The notes under the pieces are model-generated. The model did not search any database and was not told the origin of the DNA. It saw only the letters and a list, made by a program, of their open reading frames with translations. Below, in pieces: positions 26,841 to 39,744 of a DNA stretch of 64,000 nt. Position 1 is the first letter of the stretch; each line of letters opens with the position of its first letter. The DNA is from Pardosa pseudoannulata (Eukaryota > Arthropoda > Arachnida > Araneae > Lycosidae), in NCBI GenBank assembly GCA_032207245.1, contig CM063502.1:135362073-135426072 (forward strand), read 5' to 3'. The position numbers and the translations under genes were made by a program.

Positions 26841-27086
26841 TTTAAGTTGGTATTAATAAAACAAATTAGTTATATTAAATTTCATTATATAGTTATATTA
26901 AATTTAATAGGATAAATTATATATTTCATCAGATTAAATTTTCAAAAATTAAATGCTTAAATTGAATTTTATAATTTTTATAACAAAATACATGTTTATA
27001 AGGATATTAATTTAAGGTGATTTTCTATTTAGTAGTTCAATGGAGACTGAAGCTGACTTTCAGACAGTGGCCTTTAAATTCATCTG

Positions 27087-27334
<248 letters not shown>

Positions 27335-27745
27335 TGATAAGAGGAAAGACAGCAAAAAAGAAGAGAATAGTGAGGCTCATTTTACTATTTGGAAATGTCA
27401 GAAATAAATTTCTCTTCTCGTAACTCATTAAAAATGTATTTATCTAATTCAAAACCGAAGAGTGAACTACAAAGTTTCTTTGAGTAATTTCTTAATAATT
27501 GTCTTTTCATTATATTCTCACTGGGTAGAGGCATTTGGAAGAGATATGGGAATGAAGAGAAAATTGCCTCTTCCCCAACAAGTTAAGATGACTAAAATTA
27601 TGGAAATGCTACCTGTTCCTGTGATGCCTTGATTTCTAGTCGAAGCATGACAACAATTCTATCCTTTTGACCTATAACCACGATTTAAGGAATTGTGTAG
27701 ATCATGGGTATACGATTACTAACAATTAGACGACAAGACAAGTAG
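27335..27745. repeat. ~400 bp dispersed repeat, copy 1
   Basis: Segments 'gagtaatttctt.ataatt', 'tctcactggg..gagg/gaagc' and 'gatgccttgatttct/ttt' occur here and, in the same order, at 28660-29045. The pair lies about 1.3 kb apart, which suggests an old local duplication. Confidence 0.6.
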
Positions 27746-27814
27746 AAGAATGCAAATTGGGATCCATTTTGAGAGCAGCTGCCAATTTTAGTCGAATTTA
27801 GTTACGTATCACCA

Positions 27815-28255
27815 AGACCGTAGCTACGTCTCAAACTGTACTAAGCCCACCCCCAAATTTTCGCTATTTTTAAACTAAAAATAACATAAAATTTTGTAAA
27901 AAATTATGAAAAGTTAAAATGTTTAATATTAATGCTTGCTTAATTGTAATAATAACATTAAAAAGTTATGTAAAATTTAGTATCATATGTATCTGAAAAT
28001 CCAGGCAAGATCTTGAGTAATATGTTTCAGTAAATGCATAAAACAATTTGGAGCAAACATATAGAAATTTTTAATTTCACAGCAAATAGAAATTTTAAAA
28101 ATTGCAATTTGTATTTAAAGCTTTGATTATATATGCAACTTTAATTTTTTTATTTTAAAATGCTCTTATATTTCAATGTTGAAATACAGTAAACTCCAGA
28201 GTTTTTTTGGAGGGGACAGTGTCATGTTAAGCCCCCTCCCTTCCTCTGGTCACTA
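27815..28255. mobile_element. possible decayed hAT-like element
   Basis: 'gaccgtagctacgtctc' at about 27820 resembles the CAGGGCCGTAGCTAGG ends of the elements at 40699 and 46317. G/C-homopolymer segments near 28208-28245 ('ggaggggac', 'gccccctccc') resemble MITE arms seen at 22843. Ends and TSD cannot be fixed. Confidence 0.25.
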
Positions 28256-28659
28256 TAATTTCTTTCATTAGCTTTTAATAATTTGTTTACTTTCTTAAGA
28301 TAATTATTCTAAGGATCCGGGAAACAATATAAATATGTTATGTCTTAAAATTTTTTACAAAGATGCTATATAAAATAACTGTTTTTCTAGAAAATGAGTT
28401 CAGTAGAGCACTCTGGAGAAATTTTTTTTAAAGACTCTCACATACAACATTACCATTCCACTCTGAAACTTTCTATTTAACCAATCCTCCCTTTAAAGGA
28501 AAAATATAATTGTTTTAAGCAGTTTGAATCTAAACAATCATGCTTATAAAAAGTTTCCAACCTTATCATTAAATGACAACATTTAAAAAATCACAATTTT
28601 CCAGGAAAAAGCCTGAAATAGTAGATATGTGCGTCCTTATTTTAATTTGTAACTTGTTA

Positions 28660-29045
28660 AATACTAAGAGAGAAAAAGAAGAGAAAAGGGAAGAGTGGAG
28701 AAGAAAAGGGCTTAATTTACCAGTTGGAAATTTTGGAAAAAGTTTGTTTTCAGGAAGCTCGTTTATAAACTATTTTTTTATTTCTAAATCAAAGAAACTC
28801 TAAGTTTTCATTGAGTAATTTCTTTGTAATTTATTTATTTCTTTACAATCTTACTGGGGTGAAGCAATTGTCGGAGGGATGATGAGTCAGGAAAAAAATT
28901 ATCCTTGCCTCTAAACCCATGGATAATCAAAATTAAGATGTTAAGTGGTCAAACTGGATGCCTTGATTTTTGGATATAAGATTTACAAAAGGACTATCCT
29001 CCCCCCCCCTCTATATGACTTAGAGAGTTCTGCAAATCCTGATTA
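28660..29045. repeat. ~400 bp dispersed repeat, copy 2
   Basis: Aligns with 27335-27745 over most of its length. The short plus-strand ORF at 28573-28803 is within it and is not conserved in copy 1. Confidence 0.6.
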
Positions 29046-29477
29046 CAAGCAGACAATAAATATAAAGAGTATATAAACATTTTTCAAACAAAATAAAAAA
29101 CACGCACTTTTTTATATATCTATTCTGTAATATACACATCATTAAAGTTGTCTACAGTCGAAAATATTGTTCATAAAGTCATAAAATCTGATGTAGGACA
29201 TAATAATGGGATGAGAATTTGTTTGAGTGAATAATAATAATGATAACAGTTCAAAATGTCACTACCAGAGGGCATTTTTGGATAAGCTACTCATTTACCC
29301 AACATTTGCTCCAGTTAAAAAAAAAAAAAAAATATTACAACAAGACATGTTTAACATCTCGCTCATCATTTTCAACAACCATTTGAAATCATAAGACAGC
29401 TTGTTCTACAGTTAACCGCAGTGTGAAATACTGTCTTTCAGGTATTGTTCTTGGTTTCTCAAGACTGACTAGAGGTT

Positions 29478-29798
29478 TCAAATGCCAAAAAAACTAAAAG
29501 TCGCATTTGTTGATGTCTGGGAATTGGAGTAGCCCCACATTAGGCATTGGCAGCTGATGACACGTTTTTCTGTAAAGTGATTTTTGAGAACGTTCCTAAC
29601 AGGAAGGCTAATGTGTAGAAGAGCTCCATCTTGACTTTTGGCTTTGAAAACCATTAGGCACCACATTGGGTATTGGTGATTTATGACACGTTTTTCTGTA
29701 AAGTAATTTTTGAGAACGTTCCTAACAGGAAGGCTAATGTGTAGAAGAGCTCCATCTTGACTTTTGGGTTTGAAAATGATGGCTGTCCTGTTGAACAT
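29478..29798 (-). pseudogene. Tc1/mariner-like DDE transposase fragment with internal duplication
   Basis: The 106-codon minus-strand frame carries the motif SQDGALLHISLPVRNVLKN twice. The copies lie 42 codons (126 bp) apart and each is followed by FTEKRVI. In arthropod DDE transposases of the Tc1/mariner superfamily (including those with a DUF4817 N-terminus) the equivalent segment is 'QQDGAPPH...VR..L' and contains the second catalytic aspartate. After the second copy, 'NSQTSTNATFSFFG' corresponds in position to the family's 'RSPDLTPLDFFLWG', but the catalytic residues there are eroded. The fragment is about a quarter of a transposase. It is inactive, and the 126 bp tandem duplication has arisen inside it without breaking the frame. 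Confidence 0.65.
29561..29765. repeat. 126 bp tandem duplication within the transposase relic
   Basis: 'gacacgtttttctgtaaagt' at 29559 recurs at 29685. Both copies are followed by 'ttgagaacgttcctaacagg' and 'gaagagctccatcttgactt'. Only a handful of substitutions separate them. Confidence 0.9.
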
Positions 29799-29829
29799 AT
29801 CTTGTTATAATAATTTTTTTAATTGGGGA

Positions 29830-31300
29830 AAATGTTGGATAGATGTGTAATTTATAATAAAAACGCCCTCTGGTGTTGAAGTTATGAACTATATTTTTAT
29901 TTGCTCAAATAAATTCATTATCCTACACAGTATATCCTAACTTTTTAAATAGTAATTTCAACTGTAGACAACCTTCAATTAGGGAAGTTTAATTATGGAT
30001 TCATATTTCACTATAACATTTCATCGACAATATAAGAAAATTGAAATTGGAGTTTTGGGCTTAGTATTGCGCTTTAAATAGCGCTATCTTGGTTTTTGTT
30101 AGATTGTTTCATTGGATAAATCATACATTTTATTAAATTAAACGTTCGGAAATTATAAGTTGTCACATTATTATATTTTATAACGAAACTCTTCTTTATA
30201 AAGAAACTAATTTTTGGCAATTTTTTTTAAATGTTTAATGGGGAATGAACTCCACTTTAAAATAGTTCCATTTATTTCATCTAATTCCTGTAATGAAAGG
30301 ATGCAAAACAAAACGGAATTCAATAAATAACTGACGGTCTACGCGCGTAAGTAAAAATATAGTAATTATTATAGTTACGAGCAACGCCTTAAGCAGGTGT
30401 TGACAAGCGTAACATTCGACACGGAACAAAATAAAAGTGTAGGAGACCAAAGACATTGATGGGATTTATCTAGGATGAAATTGCTCTACGCTCCAACTGT
30501 CAAAGCCCAGAAAGAGCACTGTTTGGGTTGCCATGATGCTCTTAAGACTTGATTTCCCAGTTCATTATCTTTAAACAGCTTTCTCGACTAACTTTAGCCT
30601 GTAGCATTTGACAGCAAAAGTGATTGACACTAATGAATTGAAACACAAGGCTGTTTGCCTTCTCTGAGTTTTCATTTACACTGTTTGCATAAGCAAGAGT
30701 TATTACCCTGAACTTTAATGATATATAATGTGGAAAATTTGAATAGTTAAAATGTTTCAAAAGTCAGAACTATCTAGAGTAACTTCCTCTGCAGAATAAG
30801 TGATGGATGTCAGATTGCAAACAATGATAACTCATTTTAAAACAATTTTGCAGTTTGAAGTTTTAAAACAGTGTGTAATTTAATTCTTATTTGTCTCTTT
30901 TATGAAAAATTAATGATTTTAAAAGATAATCGTAGTGATTAAAATACTCGAAAAGGGATAAATATTTTTCACGACCTTACTCTTCAACACGACAGTAAGT
31001 GGTCTAAGAACTCAATGAACTAAACAATTTTTTAAACGTAAACAAAACGTATTGCCTCAAACACTTTTGTTTAAAAGACATTTACAATTTTTTTAAATCG
31101 TTACATCACGGATGTACATAAATTACTATACATTACCTTTTATGCATTTCTGTAATTCAGATTGCAATTATATTTTATTTTACAGGTATTGTGTCTGAAA
31201 ACACTAAATGACAATTTTATTTAAAAGAAATTACTTTCATTTGACGCTAATGAGTAATAAAGCTTTATTTTTACACCAAAGAATATTTTTGGATACCTTT
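29830..31300. other. AT-rich non-coding stretch
   Basis: Contains the second copy (30238-30380) of the 26700 block and otherwise nothing recognised. A 72-codon minus-strand ORF at 30542-30760 is not recognisable. Confidence 0.45.
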
Positions 31301-31311
31301 AAAGGAGAAAT

Positions 31312-31560
31312 CGTTGAGGTAGAGCTTTACGCTTCCATAACATATGTCTGAGGTTCGATCCTTGGGCTGGGCAAGTTTGAGTCAGCCTTTTATCCCTTCT
31401 GTGGGTAGACAAATTGAGGACGAAGCTTGCTTGGGAACTAAACACTGGGAGTTACGTGTAAGGTTGACCACATAACCGGGACATATTCTTCGACCCTCAG
31501 GGCCTTTGCTCTCAAAAACGGAGATTAGTACCTTAGACCATGGTCCCCAAGTTAGGCTCT
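31312..31560 (+). mobile_element. tRNA-derived SINE, third type
   Basis: A tRNA-like head has A-box-like 'ttgaggtagagctttacg' and a good B box 'gaggttcgatcc' (about 31350-31361). A ~190 bp GC-richer body follows ('cataaccgggacatattc', 'accttagaccatgg'). No second copy is in the window, so the class rests on the polymerase III boxes. Confidence 0.5.
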
Positions 31561-31835
31561 ATATCTTCTTCGCTGAAACTATAAGGATAATAATTTGTAC
31601 TTTTGAATTTTACATTTTACTTTAAAGGTATTACTTTTAAAATAAATTCAAATAGCAAGAAAATTAAAATAAGTTTTATAAAAAAAAGAGTAATGTTAAA
31701 AAAAATAAACATAAAATTAAAGTCAAAGGTCAATTGGTTTATTTAAAAGCAATTCCGCGCCTCTTTCTATCTTTTGAAATATCAGATCTTTGTTCATCAT
31801 ATAAATGCGTGTGTAACACTAGTATTTTCGAGTAA

Positions 31836-32303
<468 letters not shown>

Positions 32304-32319
32304 TATGTGTGTGAGTGTA

Positions 32320-32324
32320 TGTGG

Positions 32325-32362
<38 letters not shown>
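32320..32362. repeat. (GT)n microsatellite
   Basis: GTGTGAGTG... passing into a pure (GT)n run, next to the SINE-like element. Confidence 0.95.
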
Positions 32363-32364
<2 letters not shown>

Positions 32365-32369
32365 GAAAG

Positions 32370-33835
32370 TGAGAAAAAATAAAGAGAGCGTGAGAATCAG
32401 AGGAGAGTTATAACCATTTGGTTCTAGACGATGACTTATTGAAGTTTTTTAAAATTATTTCAGCCTATATTACCCGTCTGTTACATTAATTGAAGTTATA
32501 CATTCATTATATTAATTAATACCATACTCAGTTCATTTCAAATGTCTTGCGCTCATGCCGGTTGCTATAAATGAGATTGCTATACAAAAAGCTTTGGAAG
32601 AAATTATTCTAATTCAGAGAAAATGAAAATAAGGGGAAAAAAAAACCTTCTCGGCATAGTTGAGAACACATTAAAAAAATTATTAACTATGTGCTAACGT
32701 TATAAAGACAAATATAAACAATTCGAAACAATTGGGCTTATTATTTTTGTCATTACTTATTGAGGTAGGTTTCCGTTTATTCCTGAGGTTAAAAATTTTC
32801 AGTTTATGTTTGAAAATTAAATTCGCATACAGAGCAAAACTTTATTTATTTTATTTTTATTTATTTGAAAGAAAAAGGTTATTTCTTTCTGTTGGACCTT
32901 GCAAAAAGGGAAACGCAGAGGAAACTTTCAGTACCTTGTACTTAATTTATACAAACTTGGATTTTGCCTCTTAATGCGGTTATACTTGAGTATAGAAGTC
33001 AAAGAAATATTTCAGTTGTAAAGTAGTCATCATAGACAAATCCCATGATACGGACGTACAAGATAACCAGGCAATAAATAACTTCCACAAGACTGCTATT
33101 CCAGTTATGAAACAACAAGCATAAATGGGTTAAATGATTTATAAACACACATAAGTTATAAAAATTATTAGCATGTAACAAAAGCCAGCGTTTTTAATCT
33201 TTTATGAATTAAAAATCGGTAAATTAAAAATAGATAATAAATAGACTTTTACAAACTGTAACAAAAGTGTTTTACTTGTAATCGAACTAGAAAAAAATCT
33301 CTTTTATAAATAAATAATTATCTTCATTAATAAGTAATCAAAAATATGTTCTTATTTAATTCTTATTAAAAATTGAAATGTAAAACACAAAAGTAAAAAT
33401 ATTTTTGTGAAAATATTATGCTAGGATAATAATACATGCTATTGACTAAATGAGGAAATAAATCAGAGAACACAAACTAGAAATAACTAAATAAAAAAAT
33501 GTTCTTTAGGTGTGTTAAATCGAACTTACAGTTTCTTTGATTGAACCCTTGTTTTTGAAATTGTGGATTTGTTTCTGAAAGGAAATTATGTCAACGCCGC
33601 TGAAGCATGTTCTGTAAACTTAAATTAAAATAAATAGAACAGCAAATATCGTATAAATTCTGTTTGAAAAAAATATTTAAGAGGATTACCAGGATGTGGA
33701 AAATATAAAAAATATCAAATACATCAAGTTATGTATTGTATAAAAAATTACAACTTAAATTAGTGTATTAATTTTGAATCAGAGCAATATTAAATACTGT
33801 CCTGATTAAATGTCAATTGCTTTCGATACCTCTAT
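32370..33835. other. AT-rich non-coding stretch
   Basis: Nothing recognised. The ORFs at 32732-32974 (plus) and 32999-33181 (minus) lack protein-family features. Confidence 0.5.
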
Positions 33836-33837
33836 AA

Positions 33838-35216
33838 TGAGAAATAAAATTTTATTTATTCTAAAAAGCATATAAAACCTTTTTAATTAAATCTCTTCTC
33901 TTCATGATACGTAAAAATAGTAATAGTAGAACAATAAATGATACGGTCATTCACTTTACTGTTACATTTTTTTTTGTGTGTAAAAGTAATAAGTGCTATT
34001 TTAAAAGGTATACAAGTTGGTGTATACCTTACTGATGTCAGAAGTGCATACGAGTGTAGACTAACAAAATAAACCCGAGATCAAACTGTTCTCGTATAAG
34101 AAATAACAATTACCAGAAATATTGTTAGCATAAACTCTGAATCACGGAAATAAATATACAAACTGTTAAGCCTGTTCGTTTCCTCATTTATTAAAATAAA
34201 ACTGGCCTTTATTCTGGAAAGTACGGGAAATTTTTTAATTTATTTCTCTTCATAATGTACAAAAAACGTAATAGCAGAGCAATATATGACATAGTCATTC
34301 ACTTTATATAAGTTTTTAGTAAAACTTAATTTAAACAGTTTAATGTTTTTCTCTGATTCTTTAAAGAACTTGAGCCAAAAGCAAGACAGCGATTTTCTGC
34401 CAGAAAAATATAAATTGGAAAAAGTATATTTTCGGTAGAAATGTTGACCTTATTTAGGTCATTTTAAAAGATTTAGCAGATACGGTTTAAAAAAGACACA
34501 CAAACAGGTTTATAAATAAATGTCAGGGGTACATACGAAAGTAGAATAACAAAACAAACCTCAAATCAAACTGCTAGTCCTATAAGAAGTAGCAATTAAC
34601 AGAAATAACGATTGTATAAACTCTGAAGCATTGAAATATACATACCGTTAACTGTATTGTTTAGCTAATTTAATTTAAAATAAAATTAATTTTCTTCTTT
34701 TCTAGAAGGAATGAAAAAAACCTTTAATTAAAATTCCTTCTTCGTGATGTGTGGAACAAAACAGTAAGCCGTAGCGCTCATAATCAACCAACATTCTTCA
34801 TGATGCCAAAAACTTAGAGAAGCATACAAAAGTGGGATGGCAAAATAAATCTTAAAAACAAAGTCGTTTTTGATCAAACTGCTCAGATCAAACTGCCTCA
34901 GATCAAACTGCTAGTCCTATAAGAAGTAGCAATTAACAGAAATAACGATTGTATAAATTCTGAATCCCGGAAATATACATACCGTCAGCTGTATTGTTTA
35001 GCTAATTTAATTTAAAATAAAATTTATTTTCTTCTTTTCTAGAAGGAATGAAAAAAACCTTTCATTAAAATTCCTTCTTCGTGATGTGTGGAACAAAACA
35101 GTAAGCCGTAGCGCTCATAATCAACCAACATTCTTCATGATGCCAAAAACTTAGACAAGCATACAAAAGTGGGATGGCAAAATAAATCTAAAAAACAAAG
35201 TCCTTTTTGATCAAAT
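33838..35216 (+). repeat. degenerate ~340 bp tandem array
   Basis: The last two units are very similar: 'atcaaactgctagtcctata' at 34565 and 34902, spacing 337. They share 'tcttttctagaaggaatg', 'aacagtaagccgtagcgctc' and 'agtgggatggcaaaataaat'. Two older units upstream align more weakly ('catgatacgtaaaaatagtaatag' region at about 33903 and 'cataatgtacaaaaaacg' at about 34250; 'gagatcaaactgttctcg' at 34077). The same recent-at-the-right pattern is seen in the 17.3 kb array. Confidence 0.8.
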
Positions 35217-35392
35217 ATTCCATACCTTTATGTAATGAATATTATAAATGATTAAATCTAAATCAGGGATCACCAATTTTTCAATTACTGAGGGCCACTT
35301 CACGTACTTACTCATAAGCAGCAAACCGCACTACTTAAACGTTTTTTGGGGGAAGGAGAGAGGAGGCTTTATAGTTATTTACATAAAAAACT

Positions 35393-35580
35393 ACAGGGTG
35401 TTCCAAAATGAGGATTTTGCACGTGTGGGGGAAGGAAACAACTTAGTATTTTTCTGATGATTCCAGACTCGTTAATTCCAGAAATGTTTTCAAAAATGTA
35501 AAAAAAAAATGGCTCTATTATTCTTAAAATTAACTTTAAAGTTAAGAGAAAAACCACATGACTTCAAAACACTCCGTGAC
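35393..35580. mobile_element. possible short Tc1/mariner-type MITE fragment
   Basis: 'cagggtgttccaaaatga' at 35394 is the typical terminal sequence of DUF4817-type Tc1/mariner elements (compare 51320). A weak inverted counterpart, 'cttcaaaacactccgtg', lies at about 35560. The remaining interior is short and not coding. Confidence 0.35.
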
Positions 35581-35733
35581 TGGTTGTGGAGTCACATTTC
35601 ATGAAATGTGAAAGTTGACATTTGGTTAGCAAGCACATTCTATTTCCGGATTGTGTTTTGATGGTATTTTAAAATTTTCTAGTCATCAAAATTCCTTTGT
35701 ACTCTGACCTTTAGGCTAATTTTATCAATATCC

Positions 35734-35735
<2 letters not shown>

Positions 35736-35770
<35 letters not shown>
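35736..35770. repeat. (TA)n microsatellite
   Basis: Short TA tract bordering the inverted SINE-like copy. Confidence 0.95.
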
Positions 35771-35776
<6 letters not shown>

Positions 35777-36120
35777 CACGTTTAAAAATGGAAGTTAAAA
35801 ATTAAGTGAGTCATTATTAAAAATAGTTGAGATTCATTAACGATAACGTAATAAAAGAAAGACATATCCTCGAGCGGAACTATACAGAGTAAAAAAGCTG
35901 ATGCGGAAGTAGACAGGAATTTTGATTAGGTAGCAACGCCAAAAGAATTAGTTCTGAGCGGGAACTAGGGCTGATAACATCCTACACGCTTGTTGGGGCA
36001 AATTATGATAACAAATTATACCTAAATGTCATAGCTATGGACAGAAGTATTACAATAAAGAAGTTTTTGTATATGAAATGAAATGTGTCTTTCATGGCTT
36101 AACCACTCGTCCATGACATA
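35771..36120 (-). mobile_element. SINE-like element, inverted copy
   Basis: Reverse complement of 31957-32303, with its tRNA-like start at the right-hand end ('cttaaccactcgtccatgac'). It is about 80-85% similar by eye. Overlapping ORFs at 36022-36261 and 36083-36277 are incidental. Confidence 0.65.
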
Positions 36121-36129
36121 TATATGTAC

Positions 36130-37875
36130 ATTCGTATATGATATCTCTCTTAACCAAAGAACAGTCCTACAATCTCGCGAAAATTCACAGCATATCAATG
36201 CTTTCATTTTGAAAAATAATTCTGATTTCGTGGAAGTGGAAATACGAAAAATCAAAACCAAAAGATATGTAAAATAATATTCATATTTTTCATTTTATCT
36301 TAATGTACTTCAAATACATAAATGCTTTATTAATACTAACCACAGCTATTCTGTTTGTAGACACTGACAACGTGTCAAACATATCTATTTATGCATACGG
36401 ACACATTTACTGTTGCAGTATCATGTTTTATATAGAGAGATAGAAGTAATAATTAAATAAAAAATTAGAGAAAATATTTATACTTCTTTTAATTGAAAGT
36501 TATATATGGACGCTAATTTGACCTGGTAAAATATATTTGAAAAGTATTTATTATTATAGTTAGAAATATATTAAAAAGCATTCTTGAAAAAAAAAACTTA
36601 GATTATTTGTTAAAATCCCCATCATGTATGGTTATAAAGATCACCATTGTAAAGAACCCTTTTTATTAACTTTTCTAAATGTTTATCTTTTTTTGTATGC
36701 AAAATGCCTATTATTTCATATTCACACTCAAAAGAGATTCATGTCATGGATTATTTTAATTAAAACAATCATGGCGATCTTATATTAAAATTTCTTTATA
36801 GAATAATTTATAAAAATGAATGAAGAAATTTTGTACAATTATATTAGTTTGAATTGATATATACATATTCATATAACAGAGTGGTCTATTTACTTTTGAT
36901 TTAATGTTAATTTTAGGAGTAGCATAAGCTTGACGAATAACTTTGTATCATAAATTAAAATAAACAAGAAGCATAATGCAAAGAGAGTAAATATATATTG
37001 GCCAGTTTTATGTATATAGAACCTCTTCTTGATGGTAGATAGAAATAATGTTGTATAAATTTCAGAAAATGTAATACTCAGTTTTTTTTTTTATTATTAT
37101 TATTGTTTAAATAGAAATCTGAAATCGATATTGTGCGTTTGTACTTAAATTATGAATTTATATTCACTCTACTATTTATTAAAAAATTCACAAATGACTT
37201 TTTAAAATGTATGAATTGTTCAGATTCATCATATGATTTTTCTACACTTAAAGATTGTATTACTTTTGATATATATATTAAATATTAATGCATTTTTATT
37301 ACCTAATATAAGTGCTAAATAAAAATGTATATAGTTTCTGAAATTAAATTTACATTTTAAAAATAATATCAGTGAAGTTTTTTAAAGATAATATGAGTTT
37401 TCAAATTAGCCTCCAATTTAAATGAAAAATGTCACAGTGTGAACCGCTCTACTCAAGAAAGTAGTTACCTCTCAAGAAAATATTTAAATACTTTCAGAAT
37501 ACATTAAAACTTTTTTGAGTTATGTATTAAATAATTATTGCAATTTATATCCTTCTTCATAAACTCATTATAAAATACTTAAGCTTTGTGAATATACTCC
37601 AAAATTAGGGATTCTTTTTTTTTTTAAGTTAAAACAGTACTGATTAACCAACAGCACTCATAAATGTAATATATATTTAAAAAAAACAAAGGTTGAATTA
37701 CAGAAAAATGGTCTTCCCAAACCCCAAAAGATGATTTATATGATAATTTGGGGTTTATTTTCTCATCTCTTTTCATAGAATTAGTTCAAGTTTTGCGTAT
37801 ACTGGGATCTTTGGGAACGCTGAAAAATATCGCTTCATTGCAATTAATTGTTGTATTCATACAGAGTGGCACACT
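36130..37875. other. AT-rich non-coding stretch
   Basis: No gene or element recognised. Confidence 0.5.
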
Positions 37876-37878
37876 ACA

Positions 37879-39246
37879 TATCCCCTGCATAATAGTAGCC
37901 TAAGTTATCTGTCCTCGAATTTATGAAGCGGTTGGACCTATAAGGGATAGAGGCATACATATTGGATTCTTGATGAGTTAGCAAAATTCAAAGCGAGTTC
38001 GAAAACTTTCAAAATTCACCCTTCCTTGTCCCTCTTTTCGATCGTTTAATGCTATTATTTCAAGCCCTATTTTCCCCGGTTAAGAGCAGGCGATTAAATT
38101 AATCAATTTATCACATTATAAGTAGATGAAAATATACTCATGGTATATTTCAGGGCTTCGAACCGTAATTTTTTTTCCGGTTTTCGTTCCGGTTCAACTA
38201 AAAAATTAATATCGGTTCAGTTCCGGTTTTCGCTCCGCCAAAAATAACTGTTTTCGTTTCAGTTCCAAATGAATAATTTCATTTTATGTATATTCTTATT
38301 TGTACTAAAAATATAATTCTATCATAAACAAAAAATGTAATTCTATCAAAATTTAGAAGATTTTATTCTTTTTTTAATTGGTACACTATGTGAATTGATA
38401 CAAACAGCAGGTACGATAAGAGCGGCGAGCATTGGCATTGTTATCCATTATCAAAATCGCATTTGACAACTAGGTTCATGATTACCCACATTCGTCGTTT
38501 GACTCTCACATCGTGCACTTGGCCTTGCAATAATTATGTAAAAAATATATTATTTATTTAACATATGAAAATTGCCTCTAATTATTAATATATCTTTTAA
38601 CGTGGTTTCACTGAGATTACTTCTGTTGTCTCGGAGAATAAATTTCAACACTAACTTGTGTAGCTGGAGATGCCAAAACCACCATTGCAATCTTATACAA
38701 GTGCGGATATGTAATTATAAAGTTGACTTTAAATTAGAAAATATTGATAAGTTGGTAACAGTAACAAAATGACTGAAAGATATATCGAACTGAAATAAAC
38801 CGATATTTTTTTCGGTTCAGTTCCGGTTTTCGTTCCGAACAAAATAACGTTTTTTTCCGGTTTTCGGTTCAGTTACGGTTCGAAGCCCTGGTATATTTAT
38901 CACATTTTTATGGTTAATATGATATCACATTATAAAATTATTTCCCCGATTAAGAGCAGGCGATTAAATTTATCATTTTGTCACATAATAAATAGGCAAA
39001 AATAACATTTTTTTCCAGCATTATGATGTCATTCCTTTAACCATCTCATTTAATTATTTCTTATTTTAAATTATTTAAATATCATCTGCATTATTTTCAT
39101 ACATTTTATCACTGAACTTAGATATTACGATCTTTTGTATTTGGGTTAAATAATAGATTAGGTATATATGTGATAATTTTAAATTTAATCCTCAATTATT
39201 TTTTGTTGCAATGAAAGTTTTATCACCAGTATTAACAACAAATTCT
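37879..39246 (+). mobile_element. Helitron-like segment, copy 2, split by a hAT MITE
   Basis: Shares with 14349-14840 the phrases 'tcctcgaatttatgaagcgg', 'cttttcgatcgtttaatg', 'caagccctattttccccgg', 'cattatttt', 'actgaacttagatatt' and 'ttaacaacaaattct'. Relative to copy 1 it carries a 740 bp insertion (38151-38890) and a short duplication of the 'ttccccg.ttaagagcagg' region on both sides of it. Beyond the shared part, a hairpin 'agcagtc...gactgct' at about 39266-39288 is followed by 'ctaa', reminiscent of a Helitron 3' end, but this is weak. Confidence 0.4.
38151..38890. mobile_element. 740 bp hAT MITE with perfect TIRs and 8-bp TSD
   Basis: The left end is CAGGGCTTCGAACCGTAA and the right end is its exact reverse complement (18 of 18). 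The flanking 8 bases GTATATTT are present at 38143-38150 and 38891-38898. The subterminal region has many 'ccggttttcg' repeats in both orientations, which is typical of transposase-binding arrays. A 66-codon ORF inside (38572-38772) is not a transposase. It is non-autonomous, and it inserted after the host Helitron-like segment existed. Confidence 0.9.
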
Positions 39247-39503
39247 TCTCATAAAAGTCTAGCAGTCTATTTCACGGACTGCTAAATATCTAAGGTTTAA
39301 GATATATATTTTTGAAAACTGAGACGTTCGTTCGTTGTGTGTTTGTTTTTTATACATAACCACATGGTTTGTGATTGATTCCTAAATTTTGGACATCATT
39401 CATATATACCGCCAAATAATCATTGTCAATATTAAAACCTTTGCTGTTCATCCTATCAGGTAACAGGAGAAGATAAATTAAAGTTGGCAACTAACATGCG
39501 GTC

Positions 39504-39740
39504 ATGAAAGATAAACAAATTATTGGGCGTGTATCTGATAACTCTCAGCCAAAAAATAAACTATTTATTTACCTGCCTCATAGGGTACTTTACAATTCTG
39601 GAAAATTAAAAATTTTACTGATCCCGTCATATGTTCAGTTATATATGCTAATTCAGAATATGACCTTTTTAATGTTAGACATAATAAAATATTTATATTA
39701 TAAACGATTCTTTGAACAGGAACAAATTAAAATTTAGCCT
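39504..39740 (+). pseudogene. BEL/Pao-like reverse transcriptase fragment, copy 2
   Basis: The open frame starts KDKQIIGRVSDNSQPKNK and continues FIYLPHRVLYNSGKLK. It matches the copy at 15024 and the 'YLPH..V' start of BEL/Pao reverse transcriptases. After about 40 codons the similarity to the family is lost, although the frame stays open to 39737. It lies about 260 bp beyond the Helitron-like segment, as at 14.3-15.1 kb, so the two pieces travel together. Confidence 0.5.
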
Positions 39741-39744
39741 TATC

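Noticed and set aside
28573..28803. 76-codon charged ORF (KREKEEKREEWRRKG)
   Set aside because: The charge comes from an A/G-rich run within a dispersed repeat, and the frame is not preserved in the sister copy.
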